This document shows, piece by piece, positions 17,192 to 26,743 of a stretch of DNA of 64,000 nt (positions within the stretch are counted from its first letter, which is position 1; each line of letters starts with the position of its first letter). The translations under genes and the position numbers were made by a program. The stretch lies in assembly GCF_030816015.1 (NCBI RefSeq), contig NZ_JAUSXN010000001.1:3596001-3660000 (forward strand). The letters run 5' to 3'. The DNA comes from Pedobacter sp. W3I1. Lineage in GTDB: Bacteria; Bacteroidota; Bacteroidia; Sphingobacteriales; Sphingobacteriaceae. Below the pieces are notes generated by a model that was not told where the DNA came from, did not search any database, and saw only the letters and a program-made list of their open reading frames with translations.

Positions 17192-19099
17192 ATGAAATTT
17201 TTATTCTCTACGTTTTTCTTGCTTTTACTTTCTATTATTGGCTTTGCACAAGATAACTATGATGTTGATCTAATTCCAGCTAATCTGCGCAACAGGGCCA
17301 ATGCCTGCATCAGAAATGAAGAAACAACCATTGATATGCGCTCGCCTGATAACGTCGTGCTTAATGTAAAAAAAGCCATTACGGTATTTAACCAAAATGG
17401 AGAGGATGAAGCACGTTTGGTAATCTATTACGATAAAAATATTTCAATTAAAGGGATTAAAGGAGAAGTTTATAATAGCGTTGGCAAACTCACCAACAAG
17501 TTTTCTCAGAGCGATTTTGCTGACATGAGCGCGGCTGATGGATTTTCGCTATTTGTTGATAGTCGCGTAAAACATTATCTGCCAGCGGTAAACCAGTATC
17601 CTTACACACTGGTTTATAATTATGAAATCAGAAATAAACAAAATCTGATTATACCCGGTTGGAACCCGAAACCAGCAGATGATGTTTCAGTAGAGAAAAG
17701 TACTTATACCTTTATTTGTAAACCAACAGGCCAGGTAAGAATAAAAACCCAGAACTATAGCGGAACACCAGAAGTAGTAACGGATGAGAAGCAGAAAAAA
17801 ACAATTTGGAAAGCAGACAATATCATTGCCGTTAGAACTGAGCCCTATAGCCCGGCACACGAAACTTACGCCACCAGCATCCAGATCGCTCCCCAGGAGT
17901 TTTATTATTACAATCATAAAGGCAGTTATACCAACTGGAAAGAGCTGGGTAAATGGATTTATGACGATTTGTTAGTAGCACGCAAAGCCTTGCCACCTGC
18001 CACCATTGAAATGATAAAAGATCTGGTAAAAAACGAAAAAACAGAGAAAGATAAAGCGCGCAAAATCTATCAGTATTTACAAGATAAAACAAGGTATATC
18101 AGCGTACAAATTGGTATTGGCGGTTTTCAACCCATTGCAGCCAGCGAAGTAGACCGGTTGGGCTATGGCGACTGTAAAGCTTTGGTAAATTACATGCAAA
18201 GCCTGCTCAGTGCCGCAAATATAGATTCTTATTATTGTGTAGTATCAGCTGGTTCAGAAAAGAAAAGTATGGACACAAATTACGCCAGTATGGTTCAGGG
18301 CAATCATATTATCCTGTGTATGCCATTAAAGGGTGATACCACCTGGTTAGAATGCACCAGCCAAAAAATCCCATTTGGTTTTTTAAGCGATTTTACGGAT
18401 GATAGATTAGTGCTTGCCTGTACTGCCGATGGCGGAAAACTATTACACACGCCAAAACTAACCACCGCTGAGAACTTACAGATACGTAAGGCCGACTTAA
18501 ATGTTCAATCAGACGGAAGTGTATCTGGTAAAATGAATACCATTTACGCTGGTTCACAATATGAAAACCAGGAATCGTTGATTGGTAAATCAATAACCGA
18601 ACAGCATAAACTATTAAAAGAAGCTTACAACATCGATAATATCGATTTCGAGGCAGTTTCCTTTGCACAGAAAAAAGACATATCACCTAAATTAACGGAA
18701 GAAGTAAGCATCAATATCAGAAATTATGCGCCTGTTAATGGAAATAAAATGTTTTTGCAGCTCAATGCATTTAATCTTAGGAGGTCGATTCCCGAAATAA
18801 AGAATAGAACCTTGCCTGTTTACATTAACCGTGGTTATACTGATGAAGATACCATAGTTTATACTTTACCAGATAATGTAAATACAGCGTTGATTATTGC
18901 ACAAGACAAGGTTTTTAAAAGTCCTTTTGGTGAGTATGTATGTAAGGCAAGTTTAGCGGGTAACAAACTAACCTATTACCGGAAATTTATACTAAACGAT
19001 GGTACATTTCCTGCTGCGCAGTATAATGAGTTTTCGAATTTCATTAATAATGTAAATTCTGCAGATTATTTAAAATTAGCACTTAGCTTAAAAAAATAG
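17192..19099 (+). CDS. DUF3857 and transglutaminase-like domain secreted protein
   Basis: 635 residues with a signal peptide (cut after IGFAQ). DUF3857 covers about 50-220. The transglutaminase-like core keeps a plausible triad: Cys in DRLGYGDCKALVNYMQSLL, His in GNHIILCMP, and an acidic residue in WLECTSQ. It is the catalytically competent partner of the upstream Cys-less paralog. The ATG follows the preceding TAA directly, so the two are translationally coupled and probably work together in the periplasm. Substrate unknown. Confidence 0.88.
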   Translation: MKFLFSTFFLLLLSIIGFAQDNYDVDLIPANLRNRANACIRNEETTIDMRSPDNVVLNVKKAITVFNQNGEDEARLVIYYDKNISIKGIKGEVYNSVGKLTNKFSQSDFADMSAADGFSLFVDSRVKHYLPAVNQYPYTLVYNYEIRNKQNLIIPGWNPKPADDVSVEKSTYTFICKPTGQVRIKTQNYSGTPEVVTDEKQKKTIWKADNIIAVRTEPYSPAHETYATSIQIAPQEFYYYNHKGSYTNWKELGKWIYDDLLVARKALPPATIEMIKDLVKNEKTEKDKARKIYQYLQDKTRYISVQIGIGGFQPIAASEVDRLGYGDCKALVNYMQSLLSAANIDSYYCVVSAGSEKKSMDTNYASMVQGNHIILCMPLKGDTTWLECTSQKIPFGFLSDFTDDRLVLACTADGGKLLHTPKLTTAENLQIRKADLNVQSDGSVSGKMNTIYAGSQYENQESLIGKSITEQHKLLKEAYNIDNIDFEAVSFAQKKDISPKLTEEVSINIRNYAPVNGNKMFLQLNAFNLRRSIPEIKNRTLPVYINRGYTDEDTIVYTLPDNVNTALIIAQDKVFKSPFGEYVCKASLAGNKLTYYRKFILNDGTFPAAQYNEFSNFINNVNSADYLKLALSLKK

Positions 19100-19134
19100 G
19101 CTGAAATCATATCTGCGGGAAACAAAAACAGGCT

Positions 19135-19257
19135 TTAGCTTAAAAAAACAATTCCAAGACCGATACCAATAATCATAATTAAATACATCAAAATTTCTGT
19201 TGAGGCAAATCTCTTGTACTTGGTCCAGAAAGAGTAATCATTTTCTTCGTTTGGCAT
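19135..19257 (-). CDS. Very small single-span membrane protein (40 residues)
   Basis: The frame MPNEENDYSFWTKYKRFAST followed by a hydrophobic helix (ILMYLIMIIGIGLGIVFL) ends with a stop at 19135. It is too short for usual ORF cut-offs. Support comes from a perfect TACTTTTG promoter (19275-19282) about 18 nt upstream and from the sensible topology: a charged, aromatic cytosolic head and one transmembrane span. I recognise no family. Confidence 0.6.
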   Translation of the reverse strand: MPNEENDYSFWTKYKRFASTEILMYLIMIIGIGLGIVFLS

Positions 19258-19274
19258 TTTACATTGTTATAAGG

Positions 19275-19282
19275 CAAAAGTA
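19275..19282 (-). promoter_or_regulatory. -7 promoter element TACTTTTG for the 40-residue membrane protein
   Basis: Exact TAnnTTTG on the minus strand, 17 nt before ATG 19257. It lies between the small gene and the end of the SDR gene, so the small gene appears to have its own promoter. Confidence 0.55.
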
Positions 19283-19297
19283 GGCAAATAGATTTAA

Positions 19298-20743
19298 TTA
19301 TCGGGGTTTGTAAGTAGTAATCTCTTTGGCCATCCCCTTAAAGAGTATTACATGAAAGGGCCACATGGCATACCAATATGCCCTGCCCCACAAACCTTTA
19401 GGTCTAAAGGTAGCTATTTGTGATAAAAATGCTTTTCCATGAAATTCTACCAGTTTCAGTTCAAGCCATGCCTCACCAGGTACTTTCATTTCGGCATAAA
19501 GCAATAATCGTTTACTCTTTTTATCAGCCAATAAAACACGCCAGAAATCGAGTACATCTCCGGCCTGTAAATCGGTATTGCTGGTTCTTCCTCTTCTGGT
19601 GCCTACCCCACCAAACATTTTATCCAAAAAGCCGCGTAAATGCCAGAGCCAATCCATAAAATACCAGCCTCTATTGCCACCAATGCTCCAAATGTTTTCA
19701 AAAACTTCTTCAGCCTTGCGTTCAAAGGGCATTTTAACTTTATACTGTAAAGTTCCATTCTGTGGAACCTTAATCTGATCCATAAAATTCGAATTCAGGT
19801 AACCACGGTTTAATGCGTCTTTCCAACTCGAAACTATAGAGTTTTGATCAATCTTTTCAAAGGCGAGGTGTAAAGCTTCAGCATAAGTTAAACAATCCCT
19901 GGGCACCACATGCTGGATCCGGTTATCTTTACAAACCACTTCATTTTTCATGCTGTCTACCAGGCTTCGGGCAAGCGCATAAGGTACCGGAGTAATCATA
20001 TTTAGCCATAACGAAGATAATCTTGGTGTTAAAACAGGAACGGTAATGATCCAGCGTTTTAATCCACGTTCTTTAGCATAGCCTAAAAGCATTTCCCGAT
20101 AGGTCAGAATATCTGGCCCACCGATATCAAAAGTGTTATTATAGGCCTTATCATTATGCAGTACACCAATTAAATAAGCTAAAACATCACGTATACCAAT
20201 TGGCTGGCAACGGGTTTCAACCCATTTGGGTGTAATCATGAAAGGAATTTTTTCAGTTAAATCCCTAATAATTTCGAATGAGGCACTACCCGAGCCAATA
20301 ATAATAGCCGCTCTTAAAATGGTACAGGCTTTTCCTGATGATTTAAGTTCTGCTTCTACCGCTAACCTCGAACCAAGATGTTCTGAGAGATGTTCATCAT
20401 TCGCAATCCCTGTTAAATAAATAATCTGTTTACAATTAGTCTCGCTTATTGCTGCTGAAAAGTTTTCGGAAGAAGCTTTTTCCATATCACTAAAACCAGT
20501 TTGGCTTGAAGACATGGAATGAACCAGGTAATATGCAGCATCAATATCTTTTGGAATTTCTTTTAAGCTTGCTGCATCCAGTAAATCGCCTGTAATAATC
20601 TTAACCTGATCACTTAAATCAGACGCTGAAATAAACCTGCGCTTATCCCTTACCATACAAACGATTTCGTGCTTTTCTTCTAACAATAGCGGCAGTAGTC
20701 TGGTGCCAATGTAACCGTTTGCTCCGGTTAATAAAATCTTCAT
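19298..20743 (-). CDS. NAD(P)-binding SDR/NmrA-type protein with DUF2867 domain
   Basis: 481 residues from ATG 20743, which begins MKILLTGANGYIGTRLLPLL, a Rossmann NAD(P)-binding loop; longer frames add nothing family-like. Residues 1-300 are an atypical short-chain dehydrogenase/NmrA domain (YYLVHSMSSSQTGFSDME, LTGIANDEHLSEHLGSR). Residues 330-481 are DUF2867 (GGNRGWYFMDWLWHLRGFLD, KGLWGRAYWYAMWPFHVILF). It is often annotated as a DUF2867-containing SDR oxidoreductase. The reaction is unknown. Confidence 0.9.
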   Translation of the reverse strand: MKILLTGANGYIGTRLLPLLLEEKHEIVCMVRDKRRFISASDLSDQVKIITGDLLDAASLKEIPKDIDAAYYLVHSMSSSQTGFSDMEKASSENFSAAISETNCKQIIYLTGIANDEHLSEHLGSRLAVEAELKSSGKACTILRAAIIIGSGSASFEIIRDLTEKIPFMITPKWVETRCQPIGIRDVLAYLIGVLHNDKAYNNTFDIGGPDILTYREMLLGYAKERGLKRWIITVPVLTPRLSSLWLNMITPVPYALARSLVDSMKNEVVCKDNRIQHVVPRDCLTYAEALHLAFEKIDQNSIVSSWKDALNRGYLNSNFMDQIKVPQNGTLQYKVKMPFERKAEEVFENIWSIGGNRGWYFMDWLWHLRGFLDKMFGGVGTRRGRTSNTDLQAGDVLDFWRVLLADKKSKRLLLYAEMKVPGEAWLELKLVEFHGKAFLSQIATFRPKGLWGRAYWYAMWPFHVILFKGMAKEITTYKPR

Positions 20744-20956
20744 GTGTACAGGTTTTATACATAACACCAAATAAAAAAGATTGTTAGTATAATTAATTTT
20801 CAGAAAATTAAATTTATATTCTTAAAAGCTATATACCCTGCCTTAAGTCACAGCAATGTAAAACCATTTGTATTTGCAACACTACAAAATTGTTTTGGGC
20901 AACATTTGAACGCAAAAACCGTATAAATAACTCAATATCAAACTAAACCATACTGA

Positions 20957-21742
20957 ATGAAGAAATACATCCTGGACATTGCTACGATTTTTTTAGTGGG
21001 TATGAGCATTGTCGGAACAAGTTGGAAAGCGGTGGAGCTTCCAAAAACACAAAAAGAAGTAGTTAAGCAAATAGCTGCAGATAGCCTATACAATCAATAT
21101 ATCTCGAATATTTACCACCAGGTTCATTTAGATTCTGCCGGATTAAGCGAACAGGTTTTTGAAAAAGCCTTAACCGGTTTTTATAACTTGAAATATTCTG
21201 GTCTGTTACATGCCAAATCTATCTTAACCATTGCCGATTTCGATCAGGAAAGCAGTAAAAAACGTTTATATATTATCGATCTGGCAAGCAAAAAACTCCT
21301 GTTGAATACCTGGGTGGCTCACGGACAGAACAGCGGCGGCGATAAACCATCCAATTTTTCCAATAACATCAATTCAAATCAGAGCAGTTTAGGCTTTTAT
21401 TTAACTGGCGAAATTTATTATGGAAAACATGGCCGTTCGCTTAAACTGGATGGCATGGACCAGGGTTTTAACAGCAATGCAAGGGAAAGAGCTATCGTTG
21501 TGCATGGAGCAAGTTATGTAAGCCAAAAAAGCATCGATCAATTGGGCAGACTGGGCAGAAGCCAGGGTTGTCCTGCCGTTCCTGCTAAGCTGGCCGATCA
21601 GGTGATCAACACCATATCAGACCGGACAGTGCTTTTTATCAACAATTCTGATCAGCAATATAATTCTTCTTTTTTGAATGAAACATTGGCCGCAAGCGTC
21701 ATTTTAAATCAAGAGCAAATATTAACGGCTCAAATGGATTAA
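20957..21742 (+). CDS. L,D-transpeptidase catalytic-domain family protein
   Basis: 261 residues with an N-terminal hydrophobic anchor or signal (IATIFLVGMSIVGTSW). The catalytic core is visible: VVHGASYVSQ (His) and GRSQGCPAVPAK (the SxGCxA motif with the nucleophilic Cys). LYIIDLASKKLLLNTWVAHGQ is the typical opening strand. It is probably a periplasmic murein L,D-transpeptidase or related cell-wall enzyme. The stop codon (21740-21742) overlaps the stop of the convergent gene by two bases. Confidence 0.88.
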   Translation: MKKYILDIATIFLVGMSIVGTSWKAVELPKTQKEVVKQIAADSLYNQYISNIYHQVHLDSAGLSEQVFEKALTGFYNLKYSGLLHAKSILTIADFDQESSKKRLYIIDLASKKLLLNTWVAHGQNSGGDKPSNFSNNINSNQSSLGFYLTGEIYYGKHGRSLKLDGMDQGFNSNARERAIVVHGASYVSQKSIDQLGRLGRSQGCPAVPAKLADQVINTISDRTVLFINNSDQQYNSSFLNETLAASVILNQEQILTAQMD

Positions 21743-22182
21743 TGACGCTTAATATTTTTGGCGTTTAGGTTTTTAGGGAAGATCCAGGTAAAGATCGTTT
21801 TACAACTGGCGAGCAAATCCCAAACCCAACGGTTACTGTCTACCCCTGTTTCGCCGCAATCTACAACCTCGGCACGCTTGAGCAGTTTTTTAACCAAAGC
21901 CTGAATCCATTTTATTTGTATTATACGGTTGAAGGATAAACCCAGGTAATCGCAGTAAACATGTACCAGGATTTCTACGATAAGCGAAGCGTTAGAAATA
22001 GCCAGTGCTTTGCCGAAATGCTGTTCATAGTCGGCTTTAATTGTATTTACCATCAGCTCAAACCTTGCCTCTACTTTTCCATCAAGATAAGCCCAAAGTT
22101 GAGCATTACTATACACGCGGATTAATTGAGGCTCGAGCCTAACTTTAATTTTATTTCCTGCCAGTTCATAAATTTTATCCAT
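21739..22182 (-). CDS. Conserved-looking protein of unknown function
   Basis: 147 residues without a signal peptide or clear transmembrane segment; I do not recognise it. Mixed basic and hydrophobic content, with ISNASLIVEILVHVYCDYLGLSF predicted helical. Its stop is interlocked with that of the L,D-transpeptidase on the other strand (shared bases in ttaa), leaving no room for a terminator between them. It starts 202 bp from topB, divergently. Confidence 0.6.
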   Translation of the reverse strand: MDKIYELAGNKIKVRLEPQLIRVYSNAQLWAYLDGKVEARFELMVNTIKADYEQHFGKALAISNASLIVEILVHVYCDYLGLSFNRIIQIKWIQALVKKLLKRAEVVDCGETGVDSNRWVWDLLASCKTIFTWIFPKNLNAKNIKRH

Positions 22183-22384
22183 TCATTAAAAATCAATTGT
22201 AGCGGTTAGATGGAGAAATTACCGAATTGTTAATCAATTCGATATAAAAATTGCTGATACAAATGATGGACAAAGTTATTTGATAATTGTTTACCAAAAC
22301 GAGTGTTAAATAGCATTGTGAGTAATTTTTTTAATCTGTTGCCGATATTTTAATCATCTTTGGGCTTGAAAAGATAAGCCATTC

Positions 22385-24238
22385 ATGAAGATTGTAATTG
22401 CAGAAAAGCCCTCTGTTGGTCGTGAACTTGCTAAAGTTTTCGGAGCAACCACCAGAAAAGATGGATACATTGAAGGCAAAGGATATTCTTTTACCTGGGC
22501 ATTTGGGCATTTGTTACAATTGGCTCCCCCTCAGGACTATGGTTTTATTGGCTGGAGGAAGCAACATTTACCCATGCTTCCGCAAAAGTTTAAACTTGCT
22601 GTCAGGAAGATTAAAACAAAAGATGGTTTTGTAGAAGATCCGGCAGTTCGGAAACAATTAAACACCATTAAAAAACTTTTCGATGAGGCTAGCGAAATTA
22701 TTGTGGCAACGGATGCCGGGCGTGAGGGTGAATTGATTTTCAGGTACATTTATTATTACCTGAAATGCAAAAAACCTTTCAAACGCCTTTGGATCTCTTC
22801 GCAAACAGATGAAGCTATAAAAGATGGATTCAGAAATTTAAAACCTGGAACAGATTACGATACTTTATTTAATTCGGCCCATTGCCGCTCAGAATCGGAT
22901 TGGCTGGTGGGGATGAATGCTACGCAGGCACTCAGTATTTCTGCTGGCAACAGAACAGTTCTTTCGTTAGGACGGGTACAAACACCTACCCTGGCCATGA
23001 TCTGCGCTCGTTTTCTGGAAATTAAAAACTTCGTACCTCAAACCTATTATCAGATCAGCATTTTACTTTCTAAAGATGAGCAGGTTTTTAAGGCTATATC
23101 AACTTCGAATTATAAAGAAAAGGAAGAAGTAGAAAAACTATTTGCGCTTGTTGAGGATGTGGCTTCTGGCTTTCCAACAGGCGGAAACATTACGGCTGTA
23201 GAAGCTAAGCCGAGAAAAGAACCACCACCGCTACTTCATGATTTAAGCAGTTTGCAGCAAGAAGCCAATAAGAAAAAGGGATATACTGCCGATCAAACAC
23301 TTAATATCTTACAGAACCTGTACGAGAGTAAATTGGTTTCTTATCCCCGTACCGGATCGCGTTATATTGGCGATGATGTTTTTGCCGGCGTTCCGGATTT
23401 GATTGCAAAATTTACCGATCATGCTGATTTTGGAAAACAAGCACAGTTTCTGCAAACGATCACTTTAAACAAACGAAGTGTTAACGCTAAAAAAGTAACC
23501 GATCACCATGCTGTTTTACCTACCGGCGAACAGGCTTATGGGCTAAGTGCAGATAAACAAGCCGTATACGATATGGTTGTTGGGCGTATGATTGAGGCTT
23601 TTCACCAGGAATGTATTAAGGAATTAACCAAAATAACCATTCAATCAGGAGTTACTTTTGTGGCCAATGGAACGGTAATCCGTTCTGCAGGCTGGCGGGC
23701 TGTTTTTAACGACCCTGAAGATGATAAAAAGGATGAAGACAATGCGGCCCTACCAAAGGTTGCCGTTGGAGAACAATTGCCTATAACCGAAAAATCTCTT
23801 TTAGAAAAACAAACTAAACCTAAGCCCATGTATAACGAAGCTTCGTTATTAAAAGCGCTCGAAACGTGCGGCAAGGAGATTGAAGATGAAGAATTACGTT
23901 ATGCCATGAAAGATAGTGGTTTAGGTACACCTGCAACGCGTGCATCCATTATCGAAACCTTAATCACCAGAGAATACATTACAAGGGAAAAGAGAAATCT
24001 TGTCCCTACCAATAAAGGACTAGCTGTTTACGAAGTGGTTAAAGATAAACAGATTGCACAGGCTGAGCTTACCGGACAGTGGGAAAAAAGGTTAGAAGAA
24101 ATACGTTCTGGCTCATCGGTAAAAGATTTTAAATCTGAAATTACAGAATATACCAAAACCATTACGCACGAGCTGTTACTTGCAGGGGCAAGTATATCAG
24201 GCAAACTCGCAGAAGAAAAGAAACTGGAAAAGGTTTAG
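22385..24238 (+). CDS. topB: DNA topoisomerase III (type IA)
   Basis: 617 residues. Toprim domain at the start (IAEKPSVGRELAKVFG) with the acidic triad region VATDAGREGELIFRYIYY. The catalytic Tyr is in SYPRTGSRYI (about residue 320), and the C-terminal conserved loop reads DSGLGTPATRASIIETLITREYI. It relaxes or decatenates single-strand-containing DNA. The length fits TopB without C-terminal zinc fingers. It is convergent with the helicase gene 52 bp away. Confidence 0.95.
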   Translation: MKIVIAEKPSVGRELAKVFGATTRKDGYIEGKGYSFTWAFGHLLQLAPPQDYGFIGWRKQHLPMLPQKFKLAVRKIKTKDGFVEDPAVRKQLNTIKKLFDEASEIIVATDAGREGELIFRYIYYYLKCKKPFKRLWISSQTDEAIKDGFRNLKPGTDYDTLFNSAHCRSESDWLVGMNATQALSISAGNRTVLSLGRVQTPTLAMICARFLEIKNFVPQTYYQISILLSKDEQVFKAISTSNYKEKEEVEKLFALVEDVASGFPTGGNITAVEAKPRKEPPPLLHDLSSLQQEANKKKGYTADQTLNILQNLYESKLVSYPRTGSRYIGDDVFAGVPDLIAKFTDHADFGKQAQFLQTITLNKRSVNAKKVTDHHAVLPTGEQAYGLSADKQAVYDMVVGRMIEAFHQECIKELTKITIQSGVTFVANGTVIRSAGWRAVFNDPEDDKKDEDNAALPKVAVGEQLPITEKSLLEKQTKPKPMYNEASLLKALETCGKEIEDEELRYAMKDSGLGTPATRASIIETLITREYITREKRNLVPTNKGLAVYEVVKDKQIAQAELTGQWEKRLEEIRSGSSVKDFKSEITEYTKTITHELLLAGASISGKLAEEKKLEKV

Positions 24239-24290
24239 CATCAACTACTTCATAGAATGTCAAGCAGGTATAAAAAGTAACCATTTATGG

Positions 24291-26204
24291 CTATAACTCC
24301 ATAAATTCCCAGGCGCTGTGGTAGGCGTCCAATTGTTCTGCATAATGGATAAACTCAGCATAAAAATTAGATTTCGATAATGTGGAGCTGTCGCCAATAA
24401 TAACCAGCTTTTTCCTGGCCCTCGTCATGGCAACATTCATTCTTCTCGTATCTGATAAAAACCCTATGCTTCCATCGCTATTACTCCTGGTTAAGCTGAT
24501 ATAAACCACATCGCGTTCCTGCCCCTGAAAGCTATCAATGGTATTTACAGCAATCTTACTACGATATGGACTTAAAATTTCATTTTCCTGAACCAACGCA
24601 TTTAAAATCTGAACCTGCTGTTTATAAGGTGAAACAATTGCAATGGATGGAAAAGCATCTGTTGTAGAATTTGCGGTTAAATTGCCAACCAGGTTTGTTA
24701 AATGTTTAACCAAAAATGCGGCTTCATCTGGATTGGTGGTACTTGTTCCATCTAACTTTTCGTCGAAACTACAACCTGCCGTATCGATAAATTGAATCGG
24801 CTGATCGCCAGTAAATAATAAATGATCGGCAACAGAGTGATGGGCTTTTAATTCATTTTTGTAAAATACCTGCGATGAATAACCCATAATATCTTTGTTC
24901 ATCCTGTATTGCTCTTTTAACAACACAACCGACTCTGGATGAAGGTTCACCGTTTTTTCTAATAAAGTATTACTTAAGCCATTTCTGGCTGCTTCATTTG
25001 ATTTTATAGTTGGTGAAAGTTGAAAATGATCGCCAGCCAATATTACTTTCTGTGCTTTTAAAATTGGTATCCAGCAAGCCGGTTCTAAAGCCTGTCCTGC
25101 CTCATCAATTACAATGGTATTATACTTTAAATTCCGAACGGTATAATGGTTAGCCCCTACCAATGTGGCAGTAATAATCTGTGATTTGGCAAACAGATTA
25201 TCCATAATGTATTGTTCCGTTTTTTCTACTTCTTTTCCAATTTTATGTGCTTCGTCGAACAGCGCCTTCCTTTGGTCGCGTTCTGCTTTACCAAAACTCC
25301 GTTTATATTTGTGGGCCATGTTTTTATACTCACTGGCCTGTTTTTTTAAAGCCTTAATCGTTTTCATCTCCGGATGATCGGCCATTTGATGATCAAGAGT
25401 CGCCGCAAGTAACCTCTCAGAAACCCTTGCCGGGTTACCCACACGGATTACTTTCAGCCCTTCAGCAGCTAACTTCTCCGTAAGTAGGTCAACAGCGGTA
25501 TTACTTGGCGCTACCACCAGAATTTTTTGATCATTGTGTTTAACCAACGATTTTATAGCATGCACCAGTGTTGTTGTTTTTCCGGTTCCTGGCGGACCAT
25601 GTACCACAGCTAAATGATCGGCTGCAATAATTTTATTCACCGCTAATTGCTGTGAGTCATTTAGTGTATTTGGAATAATAAATTTCTCTTCTCCCTGAAA
25701 TGAAGGTTTTTCTCCTTTCGTTAAAATGCGGATCAGTTTATTTTCTGATTCATTTTCTGCCAGCTGTGTAGCCTGCTTAAGGGCATTCTGCATTTCGTCG
25801 TAACTGTTATTATCAAAAAGTAAGTCTACACCGAGTTTGCCATCTCTTGTCCAGTCTGGCAATTCATCAACACGGAAGCTGATTTTCATCCTGCTACCAC
25901 TTTGATGATTGATAGTCCCCTCTATCCTATCTTCTTTGGCATCGTGATTAGAAAACAATACCACAGCAGATCCAAAACGGAACTGATGAGAAAAATCCTG
26001 ATGGGTAGTTCTTTCCAACTCTACAGTTAAATAGTCACCCCGGCCTATTTCGGTATTCCTGATTGCAATAGGATACCAGGTTAAACCCAAGGCCCTCCTA
26101 TCGGCCGCCGAAGTATTTTCTGTAAGTTTTAAGTACGATTGTAAATCTTCGTTGCGTTCGGTATCAAGCAAATCCTGAAGTTTTTTGAAATATTCTTTTG
26201 GCAA
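24291..26204 (-). CDS. SF1B helicase, IGHMBP2/UPF1-like
   Basis: 637 residues. Helicase motifs: Walker A GPPGTGKTTTLVHAI (about 205), motif II VIDEAGQALEP, motif III LAGDHFQLSPT, motif V SFQGQERDVVYISLTRSN and motif VI NVAMTRARKKLVIIGD. The N-terminal 190 residues form a beta-barrel 1B-like region. The start is a TTG (26204): no ATG lies near, and the frame begins PKEYFKKLQDLLDTE as homologs do. It is probably a 5'-3' nucleic acid helicase of unassigned pathway. Confidence 0.92.
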   Translation of the reverse strand: MPKEYFKKLQDLLDTERNEDLQSYLKLTENTSAADRRALGLTWYPIAIRNTEIGRGDYLTVELERTTHQDFSHQFRFGSAVVLFSNHDAKEDRIEGTINHQSGSRMKISFRVDELPDWTRDGKLGVDLLFDNNSYDEMQNALKQATQLAENESENKLIRILTKGEKPSFQGEEKFIIPNTLNDSQQLAVNKIIAADHLAVVHGPPGTGKTTTLVHAIKSLVKHNDQKILVVAPSNTAVDLLTEKLAAEGLKVIRVGNPARVSERLLAATLDHQMADHPEMKTIKALKKQASEYKNMAHKYKRSFGKAERDQRKALFDEAHKIGKEVEKTEQYIMDNLFAKSQIITATLVGANHYTVRNLKYNTIVIDEAGQALEPACWIPILKAQKVILAGDHFQLSPTIKSNEAARNGLSNTLLEKTVNLHPESVVLLKEQYRMNKDIMGYSSQVFYKNELKAHHSVADHLLFTGDQPIQFIDTAGCSFDEKLDGTSTTNPDEAAFLVKHLTNLVGNLTANSTTDAFPSIAIVSPYKQQVQILNALVQENEILSPYRSKIAVNTIDSFQGQERDVVYISLTRSNSDGSIGFLSDTRRMNVAMTRARKKLVIIGDSSTLSKSNFYAEFIHYAEQLDAYHSAWEFMEL

Positions 26205-26359
26205 GACGAAAGGGGTTAATTGTTTAAATTGGTTAATCGGTTAATTGTTAGATTTCTTTATTAATAACTGAAAACTGCCAATTGTAACCTGAGTGATTGT
26301 TTTAACTCAAAACTGTCTGATTCTAAAGGTATCAAACGCTTAGCGCCATACGCATAGCA

Positions 26360-26743
26360 CTACAAAACAAGCTCCTGATGCAGTCTTAACAAAGTCTCTT
26401 CGGCATCATCGCAGAAGCCTGGATGTACTTTTGAGCATTGCACTACAGTACTTCTGGTTGCGGTAAGCCACCTAAACCGGGAAGCCTGATCGTACTGCCC
26501 AATGGGGCCTGATCCTTTTGCAGCCGCACTTATTCTTTCAAATGCGCTTAAGTTCTCTTTTAGCGCTTCTAGATCTACCTCAGCAGAAAAAGCCATTATT
26601 CTTTTCTCATCTAAGGCAAAAATACTTTTTAAAAACTTTTGCTTCGCACAAAACAAAATAATGCCCACATTAATAAATTCTTCACGTTCTACCCTGGGCA
26701 TTACGCGAATCACAGCATACTCAAATAAGAATTTCCCTTGCAT
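26360..26743 (-). CDS. DUF3037 family protein
   Basis: 127 residues. FEYAVIRVMPRVEREEFINVGIILFC at the N-terminus and SRFRWLTATRSTVVQCSKVHPGFC near the C-terminus are characteristic of DUF3037. The gene overlaps the 3' end of the HipA-like kinase gene by 23 bp, so it is translated with it. This pairing recurs in bacteria; the function of the pair is unknown. No catalytic motif is obvious, and the conserved Cys residues could matter. Confidence 0.85.
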   Translation of the reverse strand: MQGKFLFEYAVIRVMPRVEREEFINVGIILFCAKQKFLKSIFALDEKRIMAFSAEVDLEALKENLSAFERISAAAKGSGPIGQYDQASRFRWLTATRSTVVQCSKVHPGFCDDAEETLLRLHQELVL

